A DNA stretch of 11,880 bases from Oxalobacteraceae bacterium (GCA_027485535.1 JAIXQV010000126.1:1-11880); one strand, 5' to 3'. Shown: positions 1 through 7,795, counted from the first letter of the stretch. Notes: generated by a model not told the origin, from the sequence alone. A program made the numbers and translations.

Positions 1-441
1 GCCTTCACCGAGACCAAGCAGGCGGGTGATGAAATGGCGGACATCAAGCGCATGTTCACGCCGGAGTTCCGCAACCGTCTGGATGCCATCATCAGCTTCC
101 GTGCGCTCGACGAAGATATCATCCTGCGTGTGGTCGACAAGTTCCTGATTCAACTCGAGGAGCAGCTGCACGAGAAGAAGGTCGAGGCGACCTTCAGTGA
201 ATCGCTGCGTAAATTCCTTGCCAAGAAGGGCTTCGATCCACTCATGGGTGCGCGTCCGATGTCACGCCTGATTCAGGACATGATTCGCAAAGCACTTGCC
301 GACGAACTGCTGTTCGGTCGACTGATCAGTGGTGGACGTGTTTCGGTTGAAATGGACGACAGTGAGCAGATCAAGCTCGAGTTCAGCGAGGGTGATACGC
401 CACCGGCCGCTCCGGCGCAGGAGGCAGCAGAGGTGGAGTAA
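1..441 (+). CDS. clpA: ATP-dependent Clp protease ATP-binding subunit ClpA, C-terminal part (5' end outside window)
   Basis: ClpA is the cytoplasmic AAA+ unfoldase that feeds substrates, including N-degron proteins delivered by ClpS, into the ClpP peptidase. The reading frame is open from base 1, so only the last 146 residues are present; the first in-frame ATG (34) is internal and not the start. Visible are the FTPEFRNRLD segment of the second AAA+ module (residues 19-28 of the fragment), which carries the arginine-finger region, and the sensor-2 motif GARPMSR (about 83-89). Both match ClpA rather than ClpB or ClpX. The tail after the small domain is a short Ala/Pro/Glu-rich stretch of variable sequence. 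The gene ends just before a strong intrinsic terminator and is convergent with the dut cluster, an arrangement common in Burkholderiales. The ClpP-binding IGL loop would lie upstream and cannot be checked. Confidence 0.95.
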   Translation, partial: AFTETKQAGDEMADIKRMFTPEFRNRLDAIISFRALDEDIILRVVDKFLIQLEEQLHEKKVEATFSESLRKFLAKKGFDPLMGARPMSRLIQDMIRKALADELLFGRLISGGRVSVEMDDSEQIKLEFSEGDTPPAAPAQEAAEVE

Positions 442-469
442 GCAGTTTTCCATACCGCCACGCTGTATT

Positions 470-499
470 AAAAAGCCCGCCAATTTCGGCGGGCTTTTT
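470..499. terminator. Bidirectional intrinsic terminator between clpA and the M48-like lipoprotein gene
   Basis: There is a perfect 12-bp inverted repeat. The left arm AAAAAGCCCGCC (470-481) and right arm GGCGGGCTTTTT (488-499) enclose the loop AATTTC. The GC core is followed by a T run on the plus strand and, because of the A run on the left, also on the minus strand. It can therefore end both clpA (stop at 441) and the oppositely oriented cluster whose last stop codon is at 535. Confidence 0.93.
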
Positions 500-522
500 G
501 TTGGCTGATGCAATGGCACCAA

Positions 523-546
523 TCAGGGCACAAGTCAGGGCACCAG
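523..546. repeat. 12-bp tandem duplication that includes a stop codon
   Basis: TCAGGGCACAAG (523-534) and TCAGGGCACCAG (535-546) are adjacent copies with 11 of 12 bases identical. On the minus strand the unit reads Leu-Val-Pro-stop. The 3' end of the lipoprotein gene is therefore followed at once by a second in-frame Leu-Val-Pro-stop. Confidence 0.85.
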
Positions 547-1620
547 TGATTTTTTGCTGGCTTGCCGTTTTCGGATCTCGGCGACTGTTTCGACCATTTG
601 TCGTTTACGGTCTTCAGTCCAAGGATGTAATGCGCTATAGCTATTCAATACTGTAGTGGGATACCGGCGCGCTAAGCGTTCAAGCGTATCAACTGCTACC
701 GTGGGACTGAATCCGGCGCGTGCCAGCATATACAGCGCGATCCGGTCGGCTTCTTGATCCAGCTTCTCATCCATAGTCTTCAAACCAGCGCTGCCGGCAA
801 AGCCACTCAGATCAGGCTTGGGCGGTAGCAAGGTATCGATGATCGATGCCATGGTGGCGCGCATCTGCATGGTGGTGGCGTGCAGTTGTACATTGTGGGC
901 GATCTCTCTCGCCAGGATAACGGCGAGTTCCTGATCAGATACTTCAGCGAGTAACCCTGCGGTGACCATGATGCGTCGTCCGTCCGAGTAGGCATTCACA
1001 TGCGGCGCGTTGCCAATATCGACGGTGTAGGCGCAGGCGGTCGTAAGTGCGACCTTGAGCGTAATGGGTACTTCATTGCGTAGTACTTGTACATCGACTT
1101 CAGTCGTCTGCTTCAAGAGTGGCGCGAGTAATCGCGCGGTTTCGGTTTCAGCTTGTGGACCTAACGGAAGGGTTTTACCTGCAATTGATAGCAGCGCATC
1201 GCCACGCTGCACGCCAGCACGTTGTGCGCCACTACCCTCGAGCACTTGCACGACGCGTAACTCTTCCCCTTTGCCTAGTCGTGCGACAGCAGCATCGCGT
1301 AACTCAGCCGGAAATGAATAACGATTTTTTGCGGTAAAGCCGAGCAGGGGGCGTGCAGCAGTCTTGCAGAGGACAGCGTTCTTGACGATCAGTGGCGCAA
1401 TTACCCGATAGACGCGATCCTGTCGTGCGATCAAGCGGTCAAATTCGGACTCACTCTCGGAGCGAGTGATCGTACTACCGGGCTTCGCCGGTGCGGAAGT
1501 GCTCGGCGTTGGTGTGTCGGGTGATGACGTTACAGGTGTCGTCGTCAGTGAGGAGCAACCAGCCAAAGCAAAGACTACGAGCAACGCGGGGAAACAAAGC
1601 GCGCTGAGCCTAGTCTGCAT
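535..1620 (-). CDS. PDZ-containing M48-like metalloprotease lipoprotein with degenerate zinc motif
   Basis: The predicted product is a 361-residue envelope lipoprotein. I chose the ATG at 1620 because it opens directly onto a signal peptide: MQTR, a hydrophobic stretch, then the lipobox L19-A20-G21-C22. The residue after Cys22 is Ser, not Asp, consistent with outer-membrane sorting. An upstream start at 1707 would overlap dut and hide the signal. A Ser/Thr/Pro-rich linker (about 23-50) follows. A PDZ-like region (about 112-192) contains the segment LEGSGAQRAGVQRGD. An M48-like C-terminal domain follows, with ELAVILAREIAHN around 231-243 and QEADR at 289-293, where Glu290 would be the third zinc ligand. 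The usual HExxH reads R238-E-I-A-H242, so the first zinc-binding His is Arg. The protein may therefore be inactive as a peptidase or use altered metal binding. It is the last gene of the cluster, 10 bp after dut; LspA from the same cluster would mature it. Family assignment is good, activity uncertain. Confidence 0.82.
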   Translation of the reverse strand: MQTRLSALCFPALLVVFALAGCSSLTTTPVTSSPDTPTPSTSAPAKPGSTITRSESESEFDRLIARQDRVYRVIAPLIVKNAVLCKTAARPLLGFTAKNRYSFPAELRDAAVARLGKGEELRVVQVLEGSGAQRAGVQRGDALLSIAGKTLPLGPQAETETARLLAPLLKQTTEVDVQVLRNEVPITLKVALTTACAYTVDIGNAPHVNAYSDGRRIMVTAGLLAEVSDQELAVILAREIAHNVQLHATTMQMRATMASIIDTLLPPKPDLSGFAGSAGLKTMDEKLDQEADRIALYMLARAGFSPTVAVDTLERLARRYPTTVLNSYSALHPWTEDRKRQMVETVAEIRKRQASKKSLVP

Positions 1621-1630
1621 TGGGTCTATC

Positions 1631-2080
1631 TCAGCCCTTGCCGGTGCTTCCGAAGCCACCGGCGCCGCGTTCGGTTTCAGTAAACGACTCGACGACATTG
1701 AAGGCAACCTGCAGCACGGGAACGATCACTAACTGCGCCAGCCGCTCCATCGGGTTTAACACGAAAGCACCGCTGCCCCGATTCCAAGCCGAGACCATCA
1801 GCTCGCCTTGGTAGTCTGAATCGATCAGGCCCACCAAATTACCGAGCACAATACCGTGCTTATGACCCATGCCACTGCGCGGTAAGATCATCGCCGCGTA
1901 AGCAGGATCAGCGATGTGGATAGCCAGACCAGTCGGTATCAGGTGCGTACTGCCTGGCTCCAGTGTGAGTGGTGCATGAATGCAGGCACGCAGATCCAAG
2001 CCTGCGCTGCCTGGCGTAGCGTAGGCGGGCATTTGTTCACGCAGCCGCTGATCCAGTACTTTGACGTCAATAGTTTTCAT
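1631..2080 (-). CDS. dut: Deoxyuridine 5'-triphosphate nucleotidohydrolase (dUTPase)
   Basis: The enzyme hydrolyses dUTP to dUMP and pyrophosphate, keeping uracil out of DNA and supplying dUMP for thymidylate synthesis; the family is a cytoplasmic homotrimer with Mg2+. At 149 residues it has the usual length. All five trimeric-dUTPase motifs are visible: AGLDL (26-30), PRSGMGHKHG (67-76), GLIDSDYQGE (84-93) with the catalytic-base Asp at D87 (equivalent to E. coli D90), NPMERLAQ (109-116), and the C-terminal arm RGAGGFGS (138-145). Motif 2 has Met where Leu is common, a conservative change. The start ATG at 2080 aligns with the E. coli N terminus (MKKIDVKILD). It lies 11 bp after the coaBC stop without a clear Shine-Dalgarno sequence, so translational coupling is likely. 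Confidence 0.97.
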   Translation of the reverse strand: MKTIDVKVLDQRLREQMPAYATPGSAGLDLRACIHAPLTLEPGSTHLIPTGLAIHIADPAYAAMILPRSGMGHKHGIVLGNLVGLIDSDYQGELMVSAWNRGSGAFVLNPMERLAQLVIVPVLQVAFNVVESFTETERGAGGFGSTGKG

Positions 2081-2091
2081 AGTTAACCGAC

Positions 2092-3285
2092 TCAGGGTGT
2101 TAGTCGTTTTGCGATCTCGACGATCAGCCTGTCTGCCAGCTGATCTTTACTCGCACGTGACAAGGGATGTTGACCCTGCGCATCAAATAGCACGAGTTCA
2201 TTGTGATCTTTGCCGAAGGTTTGATGGCCAATATTGCCGACCAATAGCGGGATGTTTTTCTTCAAACGCTTAGCCGCACCATACTCGAGTAGATTTTCCG
2301 ATTCAGCTGCAAAGCCAACACAGTAAGGCGGCGAGGGCAACGCGGCAACGGCGGCCAGAATATCCGGGTTTGCCTTGAACGAGAGGGATGGTGCACCGGC
2401 AGCATGCTTCTTAATCTTCTGTGCGCTGACCTCGGCCACCTGCCAGTCAGCGACGGCTGCCACTGCGATGAATATGTCTTTATCGCTAACGCTCGCCATC
2501 ACCGCGTCATACATCTGGCGGGCGGTGGTCACTGAAACGGTTTGCACGCCGCTCGGGGGCGTGAGCGCAGTCGGGCCAGACACCATAGTCACGATGGCAC
2601 CTGCCATCGTAGCTGCACGCGCAATCGCATAGCCCATCTTGCCGGATGACAGGTTGGTGATTCCGCGTACCGGATCAATCGGTTCAAAGGTCGGGCCTGC
2701 CGTGATCAATACTTTTTTACCGAGGAGCTGCTTCGGATAGAAGAAGCTTGTCAGCGACTCCAGCAGTGACTCGGGTTCCATCATGCGACCGAGGCCAGTT
2801 TCACCACAGGCCTGCTCACCCGCGACCGGACCCAGTAGTCGCACACCGTCTTGGCGAAGCTGCGCTGCGTTGCGCTGTGTCGCCGGGTTTTCCCACATCT
2901 CGACATTCATTGCAGGTGCAACCAGCAGCGGTAGGGTCGCCGGGCGTGCCAGACAAAGTGCTGAGAGCAGATCATCTGCCGCGCCATGCACCAGCTTGCG
3001 CATAAAGTCTGCCGAGCAGGGTGCGATCACGATCGCGTCCGCCTCACGGGTCAGATCGATGTGCGCCATATGGTTGGAGATACGGCTGTCCCACTGATTT
3101 GAGAACACCGGGCGCCCGGATAAAGCCTGCATCGTGACGGGCGTAATGAATTGCTGTGCCGACGCCGTCATCACCACTTGCACTTGCGCACCCGCTTTCA
3201 CCAGTCCACGCGCAAGTTCTGCTGCCTTGTAGCAGGCAATGCCACCGGAGAGGCCAAGTACGATGTGTTTGCCTGCAAGCGTCAT
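2092..3285 (-). CDS. coaBC: Bifunctional phosphopantothenoylcysteine decarboxylase / phosphopantothenate-cysteine ligase (CoaBC, Dfp)
   Basis: This bifunctional enzyme joins 4'-phosphopantothenate to cysteine using CTP (CoaB) and decarboxylates the product to 4'-phosphopantetheine (CoaC, FMN-dependent) in coenzyme A synthesis. Numbered from the chosen start (397 residues), the N-terminal CoaC flavoprotein has GLSGGIACYK (11-20), the active-site His75 in MAHIDL, the PAMNVEMW motif (124-131, Asn127), and Cys160 in the EQACGETGLGRM flap. The C-terminal CoaB half has ITAGPTFEPIDPVRG (194-208), TNLSSGKMG (210-218) and a KIKK segment (290-293). A TTG at 3294, overlapping the lspA stop as TTGA, would add three residues. 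I prefer the ATG at 3285 because MTLAGKHIVLG matches the E. coli N terminus (MSLAGKKIVLG) residue for residue. The gap to lspA is 5 bp, implying coupling. RibF in the same cluster supplies its FMN. Confidence 0.96.
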   Translation of the reverse strand: MTLAGKHIVLGLSGGIACYKAAELARGLVKAGAQVQVVMTASAQQFITPVTMQALSGRPVFSNQWDSRISNHMAHIDLTREADAIVIAPCSADFMRKLVHGAADDLLSALCLARPATLPLLVAPAMNVEMWENPATQRNAAQLRQDGVRLLGPVAGEQACGETGLGRMMEPESLLESLTSFFYPKQLLGKKVLITAGPTFEPIDPVRGITNLSSGKMGYAIARAATMAGAIVTMVSGPTALTPPSGVQTVSVTTARQMYDAVMASVSDKDIFIAVAAVADWQVAEVSAQKIKKHAAGAPSLSFKANPDILAAVAALPSPPYCVGFAAESENLLEYGAAKRLKKNIPLLVGNIGHQTFGKDHNELVLFDAQGQHPLSRASKDQLADRLIVEIAKRLTP

Positions 3286-3290
3286 GGGGT

Positions 3291-3770
3291 TCAACGATTG
3301 ACTCGTCGCAATTCGTCCAGCACGAATAATGCCGCACCCACGGTGATAGCGCTATCGGCCACGTTGAATGCCGGCCAGTGCAGCGTCCCAATATGAACAT
3401 CGAGAAAGTCGATCACATGGCCATACAGCACCCGATCGATCAGGTTACCGACCGCACCGCCGAGAATCAGCGTGAGTGCCCAGCAGAACAGACGCTGCGT
3501 CGCGTTTTTATACAGCATCCAGATAATCACCAGCGATACTACTAAGGCTAAGCCGCTGAAGAACCAGCGCTGCCAGCCGCCTGAGTTGGCCAAAAAGCTG
3601 AATGCCGCTCCTTGGTTGTAGACCATCACCAAGTTGAAATAAGGCGTGATCATCTCCGATTGCCCGTACACCAGTAAGCGCGACATGGTGATCTTGGAAA
3701 CCTGATCAAGCAGTACCACGATGACTGCAATACCGAGCCACAGCAGCAGGCCGGTTGATTTTCTGGCCAT
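3291..3770 (-). CDS. lspA: Prolipoprotein signal peptidase (signal peptidase II, LspA)
   Basis: LspA is the inner-membrane aspartyl protease that cleaves the signal peptide of diacylglyceryl-modified prolipoproteins just before the lipobox cysteine. The 159-residue length is normal. Four hydrophobic segments are visible, near residues 8-24, 68-86, 95-112 and 137-151. Conserved motifs are VYNQGAAFS (50-58), GGAVGNLIDR (104-113), VIDF with catalytic Asp121, and FNVADSAIT with catalytic Asp139. An AGGA at 3782-3779 lies 8 nt before the ATG and supports this start. The gap to ileS is 15 bp. The ileS-lspA pairing is one of the most conserved in proteobacteria. A likely client, the M48-like lipoprotein, is encoded in the same cluster. 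Confidence 0.97.
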   Translation of the reverse strand: MARKSTGLLLWLGIAVIVVLLDQVSKITMSRLLVYGQSEMITPYFNLVMVYNQGAAFSFLANSGGWQRWFFSGLALVVSLVIIWMLYKNATQRLFCWALTLILGGAVGNLIDRVLYGHVIDFLDVHIGTLHWPAFNVADSAITVGAALFVLDELRRVNR

Positions 3771-3785
3771 GGAGTGAATCCTGAA

Positions 3786-6647
3786 TTAAGCGATATGGCG
3801 TGACTCGCCCGTGCCAAACAGATTGGCGACACAGCGGCCACAAAGTCCGGAGTGGTGATGATCGACACCAACGTCTGCGCGGTAATGCCAGCAGCGCTCG
3901 CATTTAGTGTGCTCTGAAGGAGTGACGATCAATTTTTCTTCCGCCGCACTCGCTACCGGTACCACCGTGGCAGACGACGTAATCAGGACGAATTTCAGAT
4001 CTTCGCCGAAACTTTGCAGCAGCGCCAATTGATCGCCCGAGGCATGAATTTCAACCTCAGCCTGCAGCGAAGAACCAATCGAGCCTGAGGCGCGTACTTC
4101 TTCCAATTGCTTCAACACACCGGCACGAATTTCACGCAGTGTCTCATAGCGCTGGAGCAGTGCAGCGCTGTCATTCACAGTAGGCAGCGGATAAAACTGC
4201 TGTGTGAAAATTGTCTCGCTACTGGCTTGATAATCTGTTTCATTATTAAACACGGCCCAGGCCTCTTCGGCGGTGAACGAAAGAATAGGTGCCATCAGTC
4301 GCAACAGCGACTGTGTGATGGTCCAGATTGCAGTTTGGGCCGAGCGTCGCGCTGCAGAGCTAACGCCGCTGGTATACAAGCGGTCCTTCAGAATATCCAA
4401 ATAGAAGCCGCCCAGGTCTTCCGAGCAGTACATCTGCAGCTTGGCGACCACCGGATGAAACTCATAGTCGTTGAAATGAGCGCGAATCTCATCCTGCAAT
4501 TGCGCCATGCGTGCGATGGCATAGCGATCGATTTCCAGCATCTGATCAATTGCAACCGCATCGCTTGCGCTGTTGAAGTCCGAAGTATTCGCCAGCAGGA
4601 AGCGCAGCGTATTTCGGATGCGGCGGTAGCTTTCGACCACGCGCTTCAAAATTTCATCGGAGATCGACAGCTCGCCTGAGTAATCGGTGGCGGCTACCCA
4701 CAGTCGAAGAATCTCAGCGCCCAAGGTATCGGATACTTTTTGCGGTGCGACCACATTACCCTTGGACTTGGACATTTTCTTGCCCTCGCCATCAACCACA
4801 AAGCCGTGGGTGAGCAGCGCTTTGTAGGGCGCGCGACCATCCAGCATGGCACCGGTCAGTAGCGACGAGTGGAACCAGCCGCGGTGCTGATCCGAGCCTT
4901 CCAGGTACAAGTCCGCGGGGAATTGCAACTCGCTCTTATGTGAGCCGCGCAGCACGGTGTAGTGAGTCGCACCGGAATCAAACCAGACATCTAGCGTGTC
5001 ACGATTTTTTTCATAGTGAGCGGCATCTGCACTGAGAAACTCCGCAATGTCGATTTCGTGCCAAGCCTCGATACCGTGTTGCTCAACCAAGAGGGCCACT
5101 TTCTCTAACAACGCAGGTGTCTCCGGGTGCAGCTCCCCCGTTTCCTTATGCACGAAGAAGGGCATCGGCACGCCCCACTGACGCTGACGCGAGAGCGTCC
5201 AGTCGGGTCGGTTGGCAATCATGCCGTGCAGGCGTGCTTTCCCCCATGCGGGATAGAACCGGGTCGCTTCAACAGCGGCTAATGCCGTCTCGCGCAAATT
5301 GGCACCACCCGCTTTGGGCTGGCGATCCATGGATGCAAACCACTGGGAGGTAGCACGGTAAACAATCGGCGTTTTGTGGCGCCAGCAGTGCATGTAGCTG
5401 TGATCAAACATCACTAGTTTGAACAGCGCACCTGCCTGCTCAAGTGCAGCGCAAATCGGCTTCGACGCTTCCCAGATCGTCATGCCACCGAATAGCGGCA
5501 GAGTCGAGGCAAAGTGTCCATCACCCATCACCGGGCTCAGAATGTCGTCATCACGCATGCCCTGCGCTTTGCAGGATGCATAGTCTTCCAAACCGTAAGC
5601 AGGTGCGGAGTGCACAATGCCGGTACCGGAATCTGCGGTGACGTAGTCACCTAGATAGACCGGCGACAAGCGGTCATAGCCTTTATCCACGCTCGATAGC
5701 GGGTGATGGAATTTCACCAGCGACAAGCGCTCGCCTTTGGTTGTCGCGATCACTTTGCCTTGCAAGCCGTAACGCTGCAGGCAGTTTTCAACCAGAGCTT
5801 GCGCGAGTATCAGCAGCAATGGCTCACCGTTACGCTCGGTTTGCACCAATGCGTAGTCGAACTCGGGATGCATATTCAGCGCCTGGTTCGAAGGGATAGT
5901 CCAAGGCGTGGTGGTCCAGATAATCAGAAAACCTTTTTGTGTCGGTAGCGACGCTAGGCCGAAAGCTTGTGCGATTTTTTCGTGTTCGGCAAATGGAAAG
6001 CCGACATCAATCGCAGGATCACGTTTGTCCTGATACTCGACTTCCGCTTCCGCCAGCGCCGAGCCGCAATCAAAACACCAGTTGACCGGCTTCAGTCCAC
6101 GATAGACGTAACCTTTTTCAAGAATCTTGCCGAGCGCGCGAATTTCATCTGCTTCATTGCGCGGATTCATCGTCAGATACGGGTTATCCCAAGCACCCAG
6201 CACGCCCAAGCGGATGAAGTCTTTCTTCTGACGCTCGATTTGCTCAGCGGCGTAAGCGCGTGACTTCGCGAGCACTTCGGCGGTGGGCAGATGCTTGCCG
6301 TGCTGTTTCTCGATCTGAATTTCAATCGGCATGCCGTGGCAGTCCCAGCCCGGCACATACTGCGCATCAAAACCGTCGAGTTGACGTGTCTTGACGATCA
6401 TGTCTTTCAAGATTTTGTTGACGGCATGTCCGATATGAATGTCCCCGTTGGCGTAAGGCGGGCCATCATGCAAGATGAACTTCGGGCGATCGGCGGAGGC
6501 TTTACGAATGCGCTCGTACAAACCTTTCTTTTGCCAGGCAGCGACCCACTGCGGCTCGCGCTTGGCGAGATCACCACGCATCGGAAATACGGTCTCGGTC
6601 ATATTGACCGGGTACTTGCTCTCTGACTTCTTACTGTTATCGGACAT
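3786..6647 (-). CDS. ileS: Isoleucyl-tRNA synthetase (class I)
   Basis: IleRS charges tRNA-Ile with isoleucine using ATP and clears mischarged valine in a separate editing domain. The 953-residue product has the full bacterial architecture. The Rossmann catalytic core carries HIGH (71-74) and KMSKS (624-628). The inserted CP1 editing domain carries TTTPWTIPSNQ and GTGIVHSAPAYGLEDY, keeping His346 and Asp355, which correspond to the E. coli editing residues His333 and Asp342. The anticodon-binding helical domain follows. The C-terminal zinc finger has two CxxC pairs (Cys916/919 and Cys936/939) and a local HHH run between them. The presence of the zinc finger points to the typical bacterial enzyme rather than the mupirocin-resistant, eukaryote-like form. 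The start at 6647 leaves a 34-bp gap to ribF with no obvious Shine-Dalgarno, promoter or leader structure, so transcription from upstream is assumed. Confidence 0.98.
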   Translation of the reverse strand: MSDNSKKSESKYPVNMTETVFPMRGDLAKREPQWVAAWQKKGLYERIRKASADRPKFILHDGPPYANGDIHIGHAVNKILKDMIVKTRQLDGFDAQYVPGWDCHGMPIEIQIEKQHGKHLPTAEVLAKSRAYAAEQIERQKKDFIRLGVLGAWDNPYLTMNPRNEADEIRALGKILEKGYVYRGLKPVNWCFDCGSALAEAEVEYQDKRDPAIDVGFPFAEHEKIAQAFGLASLPTQKGFLIIWTTTPWTIPSNQALNMHPEFDYALVQTERNGEPLLLILAQALVENCLQRYGLQGKVIATTKGERLSLVKFHHPLSSVDKGYDRLSPVYLGDYVTADSGTGIVHSAPAYGLEDYASCKAQGMRDDDILSPVMGDGHFASTLPLFGGMTIWEASKPICAALEQAGALFKLVMFDHSYMHCWRHKTPIVYRATSQWFASMDRQPKAGGANLRETALAAVEATRFYPAWGKARLHGMIANRPDWTLSRQRQWGVPMPFFVHKETGELHPETPALLEKVALLVEQHGIEAWHEIDIAEFLSADAAHYEKNRDTLDVWFDSGATHYTVLRGSHKSELQFPADLYLEGSDQHRGWFHSSLLTGAMLDGRAPYKALLTHGFVVDGEGKKMSKSKGNVVAPQKVSDTLGAEILRLWVAATDYSGELSISDEILKRVVESYRRIRNTLRFLLANTSDFNSASDAVAIDQMLEIDRYAIARMAQLQDEIRAHFNDYEFHPVVAKLQMYCSEDLGGFYLDILKDRLYTSGVSSAARRSAQTAIWTITQSLLRLMAPILSFTAEEAWAVFNNETDYQASSETIFTQQFYPLPTVNDSAALLQRYETLREIRAGVLKQLEEVRASGSIGSSLQAEVEIHASGDQLALLQSFGEDLKFVLITSSATVVPVASAAEEKLIVTPSEHTKCERCWHYRADVGVDHHHSGLCGRCVANLFGTGESRHIA

Positions 6648-6681
6648 GGAAGGCGCGGGTTAGGTGTTAGTTGAGCATTGC

Positions 6682-7635
6682 TCAGGCGGTTATTTGTTCT
6701 GCGAAAAAAGTTCTCGCATTTTTCGCATCATTGTTGATAGCCTGCGTCAACGTTTGAAGATCGTCATATTTTTCTTCATCGCGCAATTTCTTCAAGAACT
6801 CGACGCGGATCAATTTGCCGTAGCAGTCACCCGAAAAATCAAACAGATGAACTTCCAGCAGCACGCGTCCGTTGTCCTCAACAGTAGGTCGAACGCCCAG
6901 GCTGGCCACCGCCTGCAAGGGATGCTCTGCGAGTCCGTGCACTTGCACCACAAAGATGCCGGACAGTGCTGGATGGCGGTGCGCGATTTTCAGGTTCAGG
7001 GTTGGAAAGCCGATAGTGCGGCCCAGCTTTCGGCCATGTTGCACATGTCCTGAGATCGCGTAGGGGTGGCCTAGCAGTTCACGCGTTTGGTCAAAGTCGC
7101 CTTGGAGTAAAGCTGCCCGTACCGCAGACGATGAGATGCGCGTCGCATCATGCGTGACCGTGGGCAATGCCACGACCTCAAAGCCGAACTGCTTCCCGGC
7201 CGACTGCAGCATGGCGAGGTCACCCGTGCGCTTGGCGCCGAAGCGGAAATCATCACCAACGATTAACCATTTCACATGCAGGCCGTCGACCAAAATCTCC
7301 TTGATAAAGCGTTCTGCGGGCTGAGCAGCAAAGGAGGCATTGAAATGTTCGACAATCACCCGATCAACACCACAGTCTGCCAGCGCCTGTAGCTTGTCCC
7401 GCAAATTCGCAATACGTCGAGGAGCGCGTGATTCGTCACCGGAGAGCTGCGCGAAGTATTCGCGCGGGTGCGGCTCGAAAGTCATGACCGCGGTCTCGAC
7501 GTGCAGCCGAGTGGCCGCCGCCGAGAGTTGCTCGAGCAGCGTACGGTGGCCGCGATGCACGCCATCGAAATTTCCGATGGTGAGCGCGCAAGGGCGACGT
7601 GATTCAGCGTTGGGGAGTCCGCGAAAAACTCTCAT
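6682..7635 (-). CDS. ribF: Bifunctional riboflavin kinase / FAD synthetase (RibF)
   Basis: RibF phosphorylates riboflavin to FMN and adenylylates FMN to FAD in the cytoplasm. From the ATG at 7635 the protein has 317 residues. The N-terminal nucleotidyltransferase domain shows GNFDGVHRGH (21-30), VGDDFRFG (126-133) and ISSSAVR (167-173). The C-terminal flavokinase domain shows GRTIGFPTLNL (205-215) and an ending typical of the family. A GTG at 7659 is in frame and would add eight residues, but MRVFRGLPN aligns with the usual N terminus (E. coli MKLIRGIHN), so I chose 7635. Neither start has a clear Shine-Dalgarno. The gene appears to head the ribF-ileS-lspA-coaBC-dut-lipoprotein cluster. No FMN riboswitch is visible upstream; the leader from the predicted promoter would be only about 30 nt. 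Confidence 0.96.
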   Translation of the reverse strand: MRVFRGLPNAESRRPCALTIGNFDGVHRGHRTLLEQLSAAATRLHVETAVMTFEPHPREYFAQLSGDESRAPRRIANLRDKLQALADCGVDRVIVEHFNASFAAQPAERFIKEILVDGLHVKWLIVGDDFRFGAKRTGDLAMLQSAGKQFGFEVVALPTVTHDATRISSSAVRAALLQGDFDQTRELLGHPYAISGHVQHGRKLGRTIGFPTLNLKIAHRHPALSGIFVVQVHGLAEHPLQAVASLGVRPTVEDNGRVLLEVHLFDFSGDCYGKLIRVEFLKKLRDEEKYDDLQTLTQAINNDAKNARTFFAEQITA

Positions 7636-7673
7636 GGAATGGCTAACGAGCACCGCCACATTGAAAACCCTTG

Positions 7674-7679
7674 ATTATA
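7674..7679 (-). promoter_or_regulatory. Candidate -10 element for the ribF cluster
   Basis: The minus strand reads TATAAT exactly at 7679-7674. A start of transcription near 7667 would give a leader of about 30 nt to the ribF ATG. The -35 position is poor: nothing close to TTGACA sits 16-18 bp upstream. The site could be activator-assisted or may only supplement read-through from rsmE, for which I see no terminator. Confidence 0.45.
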
Positions 7680-7718
7680 GTGGCTTTCACGAGGGCTTCT
7701 TGTGGGTATCGGCAGCTC

Positions 7719-7749
7719 AATCGCGGCCAAATCGCGGCCAAATCAGGCC
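7719..7749. repeat. 11-bp tandem repeat in the rsmE-ribF gap
   Basis: AATCGCGGCCA occurs twice in perfect tandem (7719-7729 and 7730-7740). A third, decayed copy begins AATCAGGCC (7741-7749). The repeat lies in the 160-bp gap between rsmE and ribF, upstream of the candidate ribF -10. The unit contains the palindrome CGCG and a GGCC. No known regulator site is recognised. Confidence 0.7.
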
Positions 7750-7795
7750 TGCCGCCGCGTCCCGTCAGCGTTCGAGCCGCTGGGGCAGGGCGGGC

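Noticed and set aside
1621..1707. In-frame upstream extension of the lipoprotein gene into dut
   Set aside because: It would place the hydrophobic signal segment internally and bury the lipobox; the ATG at 1620 gives a normal lipoprotein signal peptide.
3286..3294. TTG start for coaBC overlapping the lspA stop
   Set aside because: The ATG at 3285 matches the conserved family N terminus; the TTG adds only three unconserved residues. Coupling is expected either way.
4107..4679. 190-codon open frame on the plus strand inside ileS
   Set aside because: It is antisense to a fully conserved gene, has no recognisable domain, and is explained by codon bias of the real gene.
6648..6681. Possible leader or T-box-like control before ileS
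   Set aside because: The 34-bp gap is too short for a T-box, shows no stem or terminator, and such leaders are not expected in proteobacteria.
7750..7795. Possible rsmE terminator
   Set aside because: Only weak 5-bp GC stems are present with no following T run on the minus strand.
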